Shown here one piece after another: positions 1 to 8,965 of a stretch of DNA of 64,000 nucleotides. Each line of letters opens with the position of its first letter. The stretch's first letter is position 1. Under the pieces are notes generated by a model. That model was not told the origin of the DNA, ran no database searches, and saw only the letters and a program-made list of their open reading frames with translations. The translations under genes and the position numbers were made by a program. The DNA lies in contig CACADE010000001.1 in assembly GCA_902531175.1 (NCBI GenBank), positions 264,289-328,288 of the forward strand, given 5' to 3'. This DNA is from an uncultured Pelagibacteraceae bacterium (GTDB taxonomy: Bacteria; Pseudomonadota; Alphaproteobacteria; Pelagibacterales; Pelagibacteraceae).

Positions 1-1971
1 AATATTTTTATAAGTTCTGATAATATAAATATAAATAAATTAAAAAACCAATTTGAAATTTCTGGAAATTTCAGAACAAAAAAATCAAGAATAAATTTAA
101 ATAACTATAAAAAAATAATTAACTTTAACTTAGACATTCTTCAAGATCAATTTATTGATATGAGCTCAGATAACATAGTATCATTAAAAGTAGACGATAA
201 ATTTAGAATTAAAGATTTAAAAATTGATACAAAAATAAATTTTGATGAGTTGTATACAAACTCAATGTACCAAGATCTAATTTTTTTTAAAAATGGTGAA
301 ATTTTGGTAAAATATAAAGAAAAAGAATTAAATATGAATTTTGAGAGTAATTTTTTGTTCAAAAATAAAGAATATAACGGAAAAGACTCTAACAATCTAT
401 TTAAAGCAATTTATAAAAAAAAACAAAATGTTAATGCATCAGTAGATATTTTTTTAAGTAATACAAATAATAAAATTAATTCTAAAGAGTTTAAAGATTT
501 TATTAAATTAAATAATTTAAATTTACCAAATCAAGATATTTTTTTTTCATCAGAAAATAAAATTAATTTTAGTTTAAACAATAATAATAAAATAATTGAC
601 TTAAATTTAAAATCAAAAATAAAAACTGATGAAGTATTAATTAATTATAAATCACAAAGAATAAAAAAATATTTTAGTAATTTTAAAGACCAATTAAAAT
701 TATCAAAAAGTCACTTTGATTTAGAATACATTGATAATAAAATTAAAATTGGTCTAAAGAGTAAATATTTAATAAATGAAATAAATGAAGACGTGTCTTT
801 AAATATTGAAAAAAAAGATAACAATTATTTCTTTGACTTAAATATGGATTTAGACTCAGCTAAAATATTAATTAATGAATTAGATTATGAAAAAAAAGAA
901 AATATAAAATCTGACTTGTATGTAAATGGTATTTATAAAGATAATAAGGAAATAATCTTTAATAAAATAAAATTTAATGAAGATGAATATGGTCTTATAT
1001 TGAACAATCTAACAATATCAAAAAATGATAAAATACAAAAACTTGATTTATTCAAAATTAATATAATTAATAAAATTGGACATAAAAATGACTTAGAATT
1101 TAAAAGGGTAAACAATGGTTATTATTTGAAAGGAAATCAATTTGATGGAGCTAGAAATATAAAAAAATTATTTGATAATTCATCAAAATCCATATTTTCT
1201 AACTTTAAAAATTTAAACACATATATTTATTTAGATATAGGAAAATATTATATTGACGAAGCATCTTATTTAGCAAATGCCAATGGAAGAATTCAAATAA
1301 AAAATAATAATATTTTTGATGCTAATATTAGTGCAAAATTAAATAACAAACACAAATTTCAACTAAATATTCAAACAAATAAAAATAAACAAAAGATAAC
1401 TAATTTAGAAATTGAACAACCTGAACCTTTTATTAAAAATTATAAATTTATTAAGGGATTTAAAGAGGGTAAATTACTATATGAATCATCCTTGAATGAA
1501 GGTAAGACAATTTCAAATCTAAAAGTTATTGATTTTAAAGTTCAAGAAGTTCCGGTTTTAGCTAAACTACTAACTTTGGCATCTTTACAAGGTATTGCTG
1601 ACCTTTTGACAGGTGAAGGTATTCGATTTTCAAATTTTGAGATGGATTATGAAACATTGGGAAATACAACAAATATAAAAGAAATATATGCCATTGGGCC
1701 TGCAATTTCATTGATGATGGAAGGATATATCGTTAAAGATGAATTGACTAGTTTAAGAGGGACACTTGTTCCAGCAACAACTATTAATAAAACAATTTCT
1801 AAAATTCCAATGCTTGGAGAAATATTGGTAGGAAAAAAAATTGGCGAAGGAGTATTTGGTGTAAGTTTTAAAGTTAAGGGACCGCCAAAAAAATTAAAAA
1901 CAACAGTTAATCCAATTAAAACTTTAACCCCAAGATTTATTACAAGAACTTTAGAGAAAATTTCTAATTAA
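1..1971 (+). CDS. AsmA/YhdP-like (DUF3971-type) envelope protein, C-terminal part
   Basis: The reading frame is open from base 1, so the gene starts upstream of the window; an in-frame ATG at 160 is internal. About 656 residues are visible. The long N-terminal part is Asn/Lys/Asp-rich, low-complexity and beta-prone. The last ~150 residues are better conserved, with a VPVLAKLLTLASLQGIADLL segment followed by GEGIRFSNFEMDY and a Gly-rich end containing IPMLGEILVGKK. That ending is typical of AsmA-like C-terminal domains in large proteins that bridge inner and outer membranes and are linked to phospholipid transport. Function is inferred from the family only. Its stop overlaps the stop of the convergent tyrS gene by 4 bases. 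Confidence 0.75.
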   Translation, partial: NIFISSDNININKLKNQFEISGNFRTKKSRINLNNYKKIINFNLDILQDQFIDMSSDNIVSLKVDDKFRIKDLKIDTKINFDELYTNSMYQDLIFFKNGEILVKYKEKELNMNFESNFLFKNKEYNGKDSNNLFKAIYKKKQNVNASVDIFLSNTNNKINSKEFKDFIKLNNLNLPNQDIFFSSENKINFSLNNNNKIIDLNLKSKIKTDEVLINYKSQRIKKYFSNFKDQLKLSKSHFDLEYIDNKIKIGLKSKYLINEINEDVSLNIEKKDNNYFFDLNMDLDSAKILINELDYEKKENIKSDLYVNGIYKDNKEIIFNKIKFNEDEYGLILNNLTISKNDKIQKLDLFKINIINKIGHKNDLEFKRVNNGYYLKGNQFDGARNIKKLFDNSSKSIFSNFKNLNTYIYLDIGKYYIDEASYLANANGRIQIKNNNIFDANISAKLNNKHKFQLNIQTNKNKQKITNLEIEQPEPFIKNYKFIKGFKEGKLLYESSLNEGKTISNLKVIDFKVQEVPVLAKLLTLASLQGIADLLTGEGIRFSNFEMDYETLGNTTNIKEIYAIGPAISLMMEGYIVKDELTSLRGTLVPATTINKTISKIPMLGEILVGKKIGEGVFGVSFKVKGPPKKLKTTVNPIKTLTPRFITRTLEKISN

Positions 1972-3191
1972 ATTACTATTTTATAATGTTTTTTTTTACC
2001 AATTGATATTTTAATAAATTTTTTTTTATTAATTAATTCTTTTGAAATTATAAATTTTTCATCAGAGATAGTTTGATTATCAATTCTAATACCATTAGAT
2101 TTTATTAATCTTCTAATCTCACTCTTAGATAAATTCTTTTCAATGACAGAAATTAAGTTAATTACATTCTTATCAATATTAGATTTATCAATTTTTATGC
2201 CTGGAAGATTCTCTCCAGTAGAGTCCTCTGAAAAAGAATTTATTGCTATCCTTTCAGCTTCTTTTGTTTCAAAAGTGCCATGAAGCATAGAGGTGGCTTG
2301 ATTTGCTAGAATAACTTTTTGTTCATTTATATCTTGTTTGCTTATATCATCAATTTCATTTAATTCTAAATCTGTAAACATTTTAAGAAACTTTAATACA
2401 TCTTTATCATCGGTATTTCTCCAGAATTGCCAATAGTCAAAAACTGAAAATAGATTTTTATCTAACCAAATAGCGCCACTCTCAGTTTTGCCCATTTTTA
2501 CACCTGATGCTAAAGTTATTAGATTTGTTGTTAAACCATAGACTTCATTTGATGAGTGTCTTTTTATTAGTTCTACTCCATTCACAATATTTCCCCATTG
2601 ATCGGAACCACCAATTTGTAAAACGCAATTTTCTTTTTTATTTAGTTCTAAAAAATCATATGCTTGTAATATCATGTAATTAAATTCCATGTAACTTAAT
2701 GATTGTTCTCTTTCTAATCTTAATTTAACACTATCAAAACTCAACATTTTGTTAATTGTAAAATATCTTCCAATATCTCTTAGAAAAGAAATATAATTTA
2801 AATTTTTTAGCCAGGAATAGTTATTTACAAATATAGGAGAAACCTTTTTATCATTTGTATCTAAAAATATTTTAAGGATTTTTTGGATGCTTTTAATATT
2901 TTCTTCAATTTCTTCCTCATCTAAAATTTTTCTTGTTTTGTCTTTTCCTGAAGGATCCCCTATTCTGGTTGTTCCACCACCTAGAAGAACAATTGGTTTA
3001 TGACCATGTTTTTGAAGCAACCTTAAACACATAATTTGCAACAAGCTTCCAACATGCAAACTTTTAGCTGTGCAGTCAAAACCAATATATCCTTTTATGC
3101 TATTTTCATTTAGCTTTTTTGACAAAGTTTCTTCATCAGTACACTGATAAAAATATCCTCTGCTTTTAAATTCTTTTAAAAATTCATTCAT
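1968..3191 (-). CDS. tyrS: tyrosyl-tRNA synthetase
   Basis: This cytoplasmic class I aminoacyl-tRNA synthetase charges tRNA-Tyr. The 407-aa product has the HIGH-like motif HVGS at residues 46-49, the tyrosine pocket region with GGSDQWGN near 194-201, and the KMSKS-like loop KMGKT at 232-236. A C-terminal S4-type RNA-binding region ends the protein. The start at 3191 (MNEFLKEF) was chosen because the longer frame from 3311 would run over the start of the divergent anmK gene and adds 40 residues unlike the family. Length is normal for bacterial TyrRS. Only 46 bases separate it from anmK, so both must start from a shared, short divergent promoter region. Confidence 0.95.
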   Translation of the reverse strand: MNEFLKEFKSRGYFYQCTDEETLSKKLNENSIKGYIGFDCTAKSLHVGSLLQIMCLRLLQKHGHKPIVLLGGGTTRIGDPSGKDKTRKILDEEEIEENIKSIQKILKIFLDTNDKKVSPIFVNNYSWLKNLNYISFLRDIGRYFTINKMLSFDSVKLRLEREQSLSYMEFNYMILQAYDFLELNKKENCVLQIGGSDQWGNIVNGVELIKRHSSNEVYGLTTNLITLASGVKMGKTESGAIWLDKNLFSVFDYWQFWRNTDDKDVLKFLKMFTDLELNEIDDISKQDINEQKVILANQATSMLHGTFETKEAERIAINSFSEDSTGENLPGIKIDKSNIDKNVINLISVIEKNLSKSEIRRLIKSNGIRIDNQTISDEKFIISKELINKKKFIKISIGKKKHYKIVI

Positions 3192-3237
3192 AAGTGATAA
3201 TTTAATATACATATTTAAATATAAATAATAATCAATA

Positions 3238-4335
3238 ATGGATAATTCTTTTATAGCACTGGGTTTGATGAGCGGGACATCGCTCGATGGTGTTGATGCT
3301 AGTATTATCAAATCAGATGGAGAAAATTATCTCGAAATATTAGATAATAAATATCTTCTATATAATAACAATTTCAGAAAGAGACTATCTTTATTTATCA
3401 AAAGTATTGAAGATATCAGGGATATAGAAAAAAATATAAATGAGTATAAATCTTTGGAAAGAGAAATAACTCTTCAACACTCAAAAATTAGTCAGATTAT
3501 TATAAATAAACATAAGTATAAAATTGAATTAGTGGGTTTTCACGGTCAAACAATAATTCATAAGCCCAAAGATGGTTATTCTATACAAATGGGTGATGCC
3601 AATTTACTTTCTCAAATTATAAAACAAAAAGTAATTTATAATTTTAGAGCCAATGATATCAAGAATGGTGGGGATGGAGCCCCATTAGTGCCCCTTTATC
3701 ATAAACTATTAGCAAAAAAATTACAGATGAACAATCCAACATTATTTTTAAATATCGGTGGGATATCTAATTTTACTTATTATTTTCAAGATGAATTGAT
3801 AGCTAAAGACATAGGCCCGGGAAATATTTTAATAGATGAATACTTAAAAAAAACTAGAGGTATTGATTACGATCAACATGGTAATATTGCAATGTCTGGA
3901 AATATTAATCAGAATATAATTAATCAGTTTTATGAACACGAATTTTACAACGTTAAGAATAAACATTCCTATGATATAAAAGAATTTGATTTTGGTTTTG
4001 TTAAGGGTTTGGATTTTGATGATGCCGTAGCTACACTGACTTATTTTACAGCATTAGTGATTTCAGAAAATATAAAAATTAATATTAAAAATAAGGTAGA
4101 TATTGTTTTATGTGGAGGTGGGAGAAAAAATTTAACTTTAGTTAAACATTTGAAAACATTGTTAAATTTTAAAATAAAATTAATTGATGATTTTAAGATA
4201 GATGGAGATTTTATAGAATCTCAAGCATTTGCATATTTATCAATCAGATCTTATTTGAAAAAGCCAATAAGCTACCCAAAAACAACAAATGTTCCTGCTC
4301 CAGTAACAGGTGGAGAAATGCGAGTTAACTTTTAA
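3238..4335 (+). CDS. anmK: anhydro-N-acetylmuramic acid kinase
   Basis: The enzyme phosphorylates and opens 1,6-anhydro-MurNAc released during peptidoglycan turnover, giving MurNAc-6-phosphate for recycling. The 365-aa protein carries the family N-terminus GLMSGTSLDGVDAS (residues 9-22), GGDGAPLVP, the LNIGGISN block, DIGPGN and a C-terminal TGGEMRVNF. This is the full sugar-kinase/actin-like fold of normal length. It is divergent from tyrS, a pairing seen in many alphaproteobacteria. Its 3' end overlaps the 3' end of the convergent hydrolase gene by 4 bases. No other murein recycling gene is visible here. Confidence 0.95.
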   Translation: MDNSFIALGLMSGTSLDGVDASIIKSDGENYLEILDNKYLLYNNNFRKRLSLFIKSIEDIRDIEKNINEYKSLEREITLQHSKISQIIINKHKYKIELVGFHGQTIIHKPKDGYSIQMGDANLLSQIIKQKVIYNFRANDIKNGGDGAPLVPLYHKLLAKKLQMNNPTLFLNIGGISNFTYYFQDELIAKDIGPGNILIDEYLKKTRGIDYDQHGNIAMSGNINQNIINQFYEHEFYNVKNKHSYDIKEFDFGFVKGLDFDDAVATLTYFTALVISENIKINIKNKVDIVLCGGGRKNLTLVKHLKTLLNFKIKLIDDFKIDGDFIESQAFAYLSIRSYLKKPISYPKTTNVPAPVTGGEMRVNF

Positions 4336-4997
4336 TATAATGCAGTCTCTTTTTTTATGTATTTATTTAAACTCTTTATTAAATAAATTTCTGATTTAGA
4401 AAAAAAATGATTCGCATCTGGAAGTGCATCAAATTCGACTTTGATACCTTTTTGTGCACTCAATCTTTTATTTAATTCATCTATATGCTCAATAGGTACT
4501 AATTCATCTTTTTTTCCATATACCATTAATCCTGAAGTTGGACATGGCGATAGAAATGTAAAATCATAAACATTAGGCTGAGGTGAAATTGCTATAAACC
4601 TATTGATTTCAGGTCTTCGCATTAATAACTGCATTGCTATTAATGAACCAAATGAAAATCCTGAGATCCAACATTGTGAGTTATCAAAATTTTCTCTTTC
4701 TAACCAATCCAAAGCTGCAGCAGCGTCAGCTAATTCACCTTGCCCATTATCAAATTCGCCATCACTTTTTCCAACACCTCTAAAATTAACTCGGCAAACG
4801 GAAAATTCATTCTCAACAAATGTTTTAAATGTATCGACTACAACTTTATTGTTCATAGTTCCCCCATATTGAGGATGAGGATGTAAAACTAAAGCTATAG
4901 GAGATGTGTTTTTTTTACTTTTATAGTATTTTGCTTCCAGTCTTCCTGCTGGACCTGGAATAAATACTTCTGAAATTTTAGTATCTGTAGATGGCAT
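4332..4997 (-). CDS. alpha/beta hydrolase, COG2945-like
   Basis: This is a 221-aa single-domain alpha/beta hydrolase. The nucleophile elbow is GFSFG at residues 113-117 (Ser115); the acid is probably Asp164 in GKKDELVP and the base His197 in DANHFF. The early HPHPQYGGTMNN block and RGVGKSDG are characteristic of this small cytosolic family. No signal peptide is seen. The substrate is unknown; relatives are annotated only as hydrolases or esterases. It sits back to back with the SUF operon, whose promoter begins just upstream of its start, and it overlaps the anmK stop by 4 bases. Confidence 0.85.
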   Translation of the reverse strand: MPSTDTKISEVFIPGPAGRLEAKYYKSKKNTSPIALVLHPHPQYGGTMNNKVVVDTFKTFVENEFSVCRVNFRGVGKSDGEFDNGQGELADAAAALDWLERENFDNSQCWISGFSFGSLIAMQLLMRRPEINRFIAISPQPNVYDFTFLSPCPTSGLMVYGKKDELVPIEHIDELNKRLSAQKGIKVEFDALPDANHFFSKSEIYLIKSLNKYIKKETALY

Positions 4998-5078
4998 TGA
5001 TTATCAATCTCAAAAAAATTTAACAATTTTCTACCAAAATTGAGCGACAAATTGCAAGTATTTTAAATATACGTAATC

Positions 5079-5106
5079 TTGACTAATTTAGTCAGGTATA
5101 TATAAA
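5079..5106 (+). promoter_or_regulatory. SUF operon promoter
   Basis: A sigma70-like promoter is readable: -35 TTGACT at 5079-5084, a 16-bp spacer, and -10 TATAAA at 5101-5106. This would start transcription near 5113, 14 bases before the iscR ATG. The -35 box and spacer are covered by a perfect palindrome (separate entry). The boxes were picked by eye. Confidence 0.6.
5080..5094. promoter_or_regulatory. probable IscR-type operator (15-bp perfect palindrome)
   Basis: TGACTAA-T-TTAGTCA is a perfect inverted repeat with one central base. It lies over the -35 and spacer of the SUF promoter, 33 bases before the start of an Rrf2/IscR regulator gene. A bound dimer here would exclude RNA polymerase, which suggests autorepression by the cluster-loaded regulator. 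Binding is inferred from position and symmetry. Confidence 0.6.
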
Positions 5107-5126
5107 GCCCGTGAATTGCGGAAAAT

Positions 5127-5549
5127 ATGAAACTATCAACTAAAAGCAGATACGCTGTTATGGCTTTAGCTGACATAGCGAGATTTGAAAATAACGAGCC
5201 AATATCACTAAGAGATATCTCTATAAGACAAGGAATATCATTAGTTTACCTAGAGCAGTTATTTTTGAAATTAAAAAAAAAAGAAATTGTTAAAAGTATC
5301 AGAGGAAAGAAAGGTGGATATAATTTAAACAAAGCACCAGATAAAATTAAAATCTCCGATATTCTTTCTGCTGTAGAAGAAAAAGTCAAAACTATCGGAT
5401 GCCAAAAGCACTCAAAAAAAGGATGTAATGGAAAGTCTGCTAAATGCATAACACATAATCTATGGGATGAATTAGAGGCATATATAAACTTATTTTTCCA
5501 AGAAAAAAATCTTGGAGACTTAATAAATAAAACAGAAAACAGATTATAA
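5127..5549 (+). CDS. iscR: Rrf2-family iron-sulfur regulator, IscR-like
   Basis: This 140-aa DNA-binding regulator starts with the family signature [14 protein letters not shown] and has a winged-helix domain in residues 1-75. Possible cluster ligands are Cys92, Cys100, Cys107 and His110; the final Cys-x2-His matches the Cys104/His107 arrangement of E. coli IscR. The Cys spacers of 7 and 6 are longer than the 5 and 5 of IscR. In this family the cluster-bound form senses Fe-S sufficiency and represses assembly genes. It is the first gene of the SUF operon; its TAA overlaps the sufB ATG by one base. SufR or another Rrf2 subfamily cannot be excluded, but position and ligands favour IscR. Confidence 0.88.
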   Translation: MKLSTKSRYAVMALADIARFENNEPISLRDISIRQGISLVYLEQLFLKLKKKEIVKSIRGKKGGYNLNKAPDKIKISDILSAVEEKVKTIGCQKHSKKGCNGKSAKCITHNLWDELEAYINLFFQEKNLGDLINKTENRL

Positions 5550-6985
5550 TGAGAGATAAACAAATAGAAGATTTAAAAGATTATAAATATGGCTTTTCAA
5601 CTGATATTGAAAGTTTTAAAGCTCCAAAAGGCTTAAACGAAGAAGTTATAAGATTTATATCAAATATTAAAAAAGAACCAGATTGGTTACTTCAATGGAG
5701 ATTAAAAGCTTTTGAGAGATTAAAAGTATTGAAAGAGCCTAATTGGCAAAAACCTAAATACCCAAAAATTGATTACCAAGATTTATATTATTACTCTGCA
5801 CCTAAAAGTTTTAAAGAAAAGCCAAAAAATTTGGAAGATTTAGATCCTAAACTTTTAGAAACTTACAAAAAATTAGGAATACCTTTGCAAGAACAAAAAA
5901 GATTAAATGGTATAGCAGTTGATGCAGTATTTGATTCAGTATCTGTTGCTACAACTTTTAAAGATACTTTAACAGAAAAAGGAATTATTTTTTGCTCTAT
6001 TTCTGAAGCAATACAAAAACATCCAGATTTAGTTAAAAAATATTTAGGTTCAGTGATACCAATTACTGATCACTTTTTTGCTACATTAAATTCAGCAGTT
6101 TTCACTGATGGATCATTTGTTTACATACCGCCAAATGTAAAATGTCCTATGGAACTATCAACTTATTTTAGAATTAATGCATCTGACACTGGTCAGTTCG
6201 AGAGAACTTTAATCATTGCTGATAAAGGTAGTTATGTAAGTTATTTAGAAGGATGCACTGCACCCATGAGAGATGAAAATCAGTTACACGCAGCTAATGT
6301 TGAATTGATTGCTTTAGATGATGCAGAGATTAAATATTCTACAGTACAAAATTGGTATCCTGGAGATAAAGATGGAAAAGGAGGAATATATAATTTTGTA
6401 ACTAAAAGAGGATTATGTAAAGGTAAAAATTCAAAAATTTCATGGACACAAGTAGAGACTGGTTCTGCAATTACTTGGAAATATCCAAGTTGTATTTTAA
6501 AAGGTGATAACTCAATTGGAGAATTTTATTCAATCGCAATAACAAATAATCATCAGAAAGCTGACACTGGAACAAAGATGATTCATTTAGGAAAAAATAC
6601 AAAAAGTAAAATTATTTCAAAGGGTATTAGTGCAGGTAAATCAGATATGACTTACAGAGGTTTGGTAGATATTTCAAAAAATGCATCTAATTCAACAAAT
6701 TATACACAATGTGATTCATTATTAATGGGTAACAAGTGTGGAGCACACACGGTACCTTACATTAAGAATAAAAATTCAAATTCTAATATTGCTCATGAAG
6801 CGACCACATCAAAAATTAGTGAAGATCAACTTCATTATTGTCAGCAAAGGGGACTAAATCAAGAAGAAGCTGTAGGACTTATTGTTAATGGTTTTTGTAA
6901 AGAGGTTTTGCAACAATTGCCTATGGAGTTTGCTGTTGAAGCTCAAAAACTAGTTGGAATAAGTTTAGAAGGAAGTGTTGGTTAA
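5549..6985 (+). CDS. sufB: Fe-S cluster assembly protein SufB
   Basis: SufB is the scaffold subunit of the cytosolic SufBC2D complex, on which Fe-S clusters are built. The 478-aa protein has the normal length and family blocks: [20 protein letters not shown] in the first half, the EGCTAP segment, TQCDSLL, and the conserved C-terminal CQQRGL stretch that ends with GISLEGSVG. The beta-helical core is shared with SufD. It is the second gene of the operon, overlapping iscR by one base and abutting sufC with no gap, as expected for subunits made in fixed ratio. Confidence 0.96.
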   Translation: MRDKQIEDLKDYKYGFSTDIESFKAPKGLNEEVIRFISNIKKEPDWLLQWRLKAFERLKVLKEPNWQKPKYPKIDYQDLYYYSAPKSFKEKPKNLEDLDPKLLETYKKLGIPLQEQKRLNGIAVDAVFDSVSVATTFKDTLTEKGIIFCSISEAIQKHPDLVKKYLGSVIPITDHFFATLNSAVFTDGSFVYIPPNVKCPMELSTYFRINASDTGQFERTLIIADKGSYVSYLEGCTAPMRDENQLHAANVELIALDDAEIKYSTVQNWYPGDKDGKGGIYNFVTKRGLCKGKNSKISWTQVETGSAITWKYPSCILKGDNSIGEFYSIAITNNHQKADTGTKMIHLGKNTKSKIISKGISAGKSDMTYRGLVDISKNASNSTNYTQCDSLLMGNKCGAHTVPYIKNKNSNSNIAHEATTSKISEDQLHYCQQRGLNQEEAVGLIVNGFCKEVLQQLPMEFAVEAQKLVGISLEGSVG

Positions 6986-7720
6986 ATGTTAAAAATAAAC
7001 AATTTAAATGCAAAAATTCATGAAAAATCCATCTTAAGTGGTTTTAATCTTGAGATAAAACCAGGTGAGGTACATGCAATAATGGGACCCAATGGATCAG
7101 GAAAGAGTACTTTGTCAAATATTCTGTCAGGTAAAAAGGGATACGAAGTATCAGGGGAAATATTATATGAAAATAAAAATTTGTTTGATCTTGAAACTGA
7201 AGAAAGAGCACATGAAGGTATTTTTTTAGCATTCCAATATCCGTTGGAAATACCTGGGGTGAATACAAATATTTTTTTAAAAACATCTTTAAATTCAATT
7301 AGAAAAGCTAGAGGCGAAAAAGAATTAGATGCATTGGAATTTTTAAAATTAGTTAAAGAAAAAGCAAAAGAACTAAAATTTGATGAAGAAAAATTAAATA
7401 GACAATTAAATGTTGGTTTCTCTGGTGGCGAAAAAAAGAAAAACGAAATTTTACAAATGTCAATTTTAGATCCAAAATTATCTATATTAGATGAAACTGA
7501 CTCTGGATTAGATATAGATGCTCTTAAAATAGTTGCGGATGGAGTTAATGCATTAAGAAAAAAAAATAATTCCTTTCTTATAATTACACACTATCAAAGA
7601 CTACTTGATTATATAAAACCTGACTTTGTGCATGTTCTTATGGGTGGAAAAATTATTAAATCAGGAGGCGCAGAATTAGCTTTAGAGTTAGAAAAAAAAG
7701 GATATGAAAATTTCAATTAA
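6986..7720 (+). CDS. sufC: Fe-S cluster assembly ATPase SufC
   Basis: SufC is the soluble ABC-type ATPase of the SufBCD complex; ATP hydrolysis drives the rearrangement of SufB-SufD needed for cluster assembly. In 244 aa it shows Walker A GPNGSGKST (34-42), a signature-like FSGGEKKKNE (145-154) in place of the transporter LSGGQ form, Walker B LSILDE (165-170) and the switch His in ITHYQRLL. There are no membrane segments. It starts on the base after the sufB stop and ends on the base before the sufD ATG. Confidence 0.96.
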   Translation: MLKINNLNAKIHEKSILSGFNLEIKPGEVHAIMGPNGSGKSTLSNILSGKKGYEVSGEILYENKNLFDLETEERAHEGIFLAFQYPLEIPGVNTNIFLKTSLNSIRKARGEKELDALEFLKLVKEKAKELKFDEEKLNRQLNVGFSGGEKKKNEILQMSILDPKLSILDETDSGLDIDALKIVADGVNALRKKNNSFLIITHYQRLLDYIKPDFVHVLMGGKIIKSGGAELALELEKKGYENFN

Positions 7721-8965
7721 ATGGAACAAAAATTAAAAACAGATTTTGATAAAATTATAAGTACTTCTAATTTCTCAAACCAAGAGATTAAATTAAAAAA
7801 AGAAGCTCTTGATAATTTTTTGAAAAATGGATTTCCTAGTAGAAAATTAGAAAACTGGAAATTCTCAGATATAAACCAGATAATTCAAAAAAATATTGGA
7901 GAACTAGCATTTTATAATGATTACAATATTGAAAATGAAATTAATGACGATATTTTTATAAATGACATTGAGCATAATAAAATTGTTATTGTTAACGGTA
8001 AAGTTGAGCGATTGAGTTTTGAATATGAAGAAAAAGATAAAATTAATTTATCGACTTTAGATAATTTTAACCAAAACTCAAATGACGATAATTCTCTTTT
8101 AAGTTTAAATAATTCTTTTTCTAATAAAATACATAATATTTTAGTTAAAAAAAATTATTCATTCAAAAAGCCTTTAATTATATATCAAATAACAAATGAG
8201 AAAGTGAGTAATACTAATATTAATTTTCAATTAAACTTTGAGCTAGAAGAAAACAGCTCAATAAAAATTATTAATCTAACTGACGATAATTCAGAAAAGA
8301 ATTTCATCAACAATTTATTTAATTTTAATCTTAGCAAAAATGCAATTCTAAAGAATTATAAAATAGATAAAAAAAGTAATACAAATATTAAGTATGATTA
8401 TTCTAGTATTACTCAAAAAGAAAATAGTATTTCTGAAACATTTATATTTTCATCCGGTTCAGAATATATAAAAAATGAAGTCAGCTGTAATCTTGAAGGT
8501 CAATATTCGTCAGCATTTATTAATGGAATACACTTATTATCTAAAAATAAACATCACGAAATAAGAACTAAGACTAACCATTTGTACGAAAACACAAAAA
8601 GTTATCAGTTAATAAAAAGTGTCATTGATGACAGTTCAAAGTCTGTCTATCAAGGAAAAATATATGTGGATTCTAAAGCTCAAAAAACTGATGGCTATCA
8701 ATTAAGTAAAGCTCTACTCTTAAATGAACAAACAGAATTTAATGCAAAGCCTGAACTAGAAATTTATGCTGACGACGTTAAATGTTCACATGGTTCATCA
8801 TCTGGTAGTTTAGATGAAGATTCTATTTTTTATTTAATGTCTAGAGGTTTAGATCAAAAAACTGCAAAAGAATTATTAATTAACGGTTTTCTTTTAGATG
8901 TTGTTGAAAAAATTACAGATGAAGAAATTAAAAAATTATTAAAACAAATGATCGGATTAAATTAA
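7721..8965 (+). CDS. sufD: Fe-S cluster assembly protein SufD
   Basis: SufD is the second SufC-binding subunit of the SufBCD scaffold and assists iron entry. The 414-aa protein has a poorly conserved, Asn/Lys-rich N-terminal half and a conserved C-terminal third with AKPELEIYADDVKCSHGSS, then DSIFYLMSRGLD and a final helical SufC-binding tail. His and Cys of the KCSHG block are the conserved residues of the SufB/SufD core. It lies directly between sufC and sufS; its final A is shared with the sufS ATG. Confidence 0.94.
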   Translation: MEQKLKTDFDKIISTSNFSNQEIKLKKEALDNFLKNGFPSRKLENWKFSDINQIIQKNIGELAFYNDYNIENEINDDIFINDIEHNKIVIVNGKVERLSFEYEEKDKINLSTLDNFNQNSNDDNSLLSLNNSFSNKIHNILVKKNYSFKKPLIIYQITNEKVSNTNINFQLNFELEENSSIKIINLTDDNSEKNFINNLFNFNLSKNAILKNYKIDKKSNTNIKYDYSSITQKENSISETFIFSSGSEYIKNEVSCNLEGQYSSAFINGIHLLSKNKHHEIRTKTNHLYENTKSYQLIKSVIDDSSKSVYQGKIYVDSKAQKTDGYQLSKALLLNEQTEFNAKPELEIYADDVKCSHGSSSGSLDEDSIFYLMSRGLDQKTAKELLINGFLLDVVEKITDEEIKKLLKQMIGLN

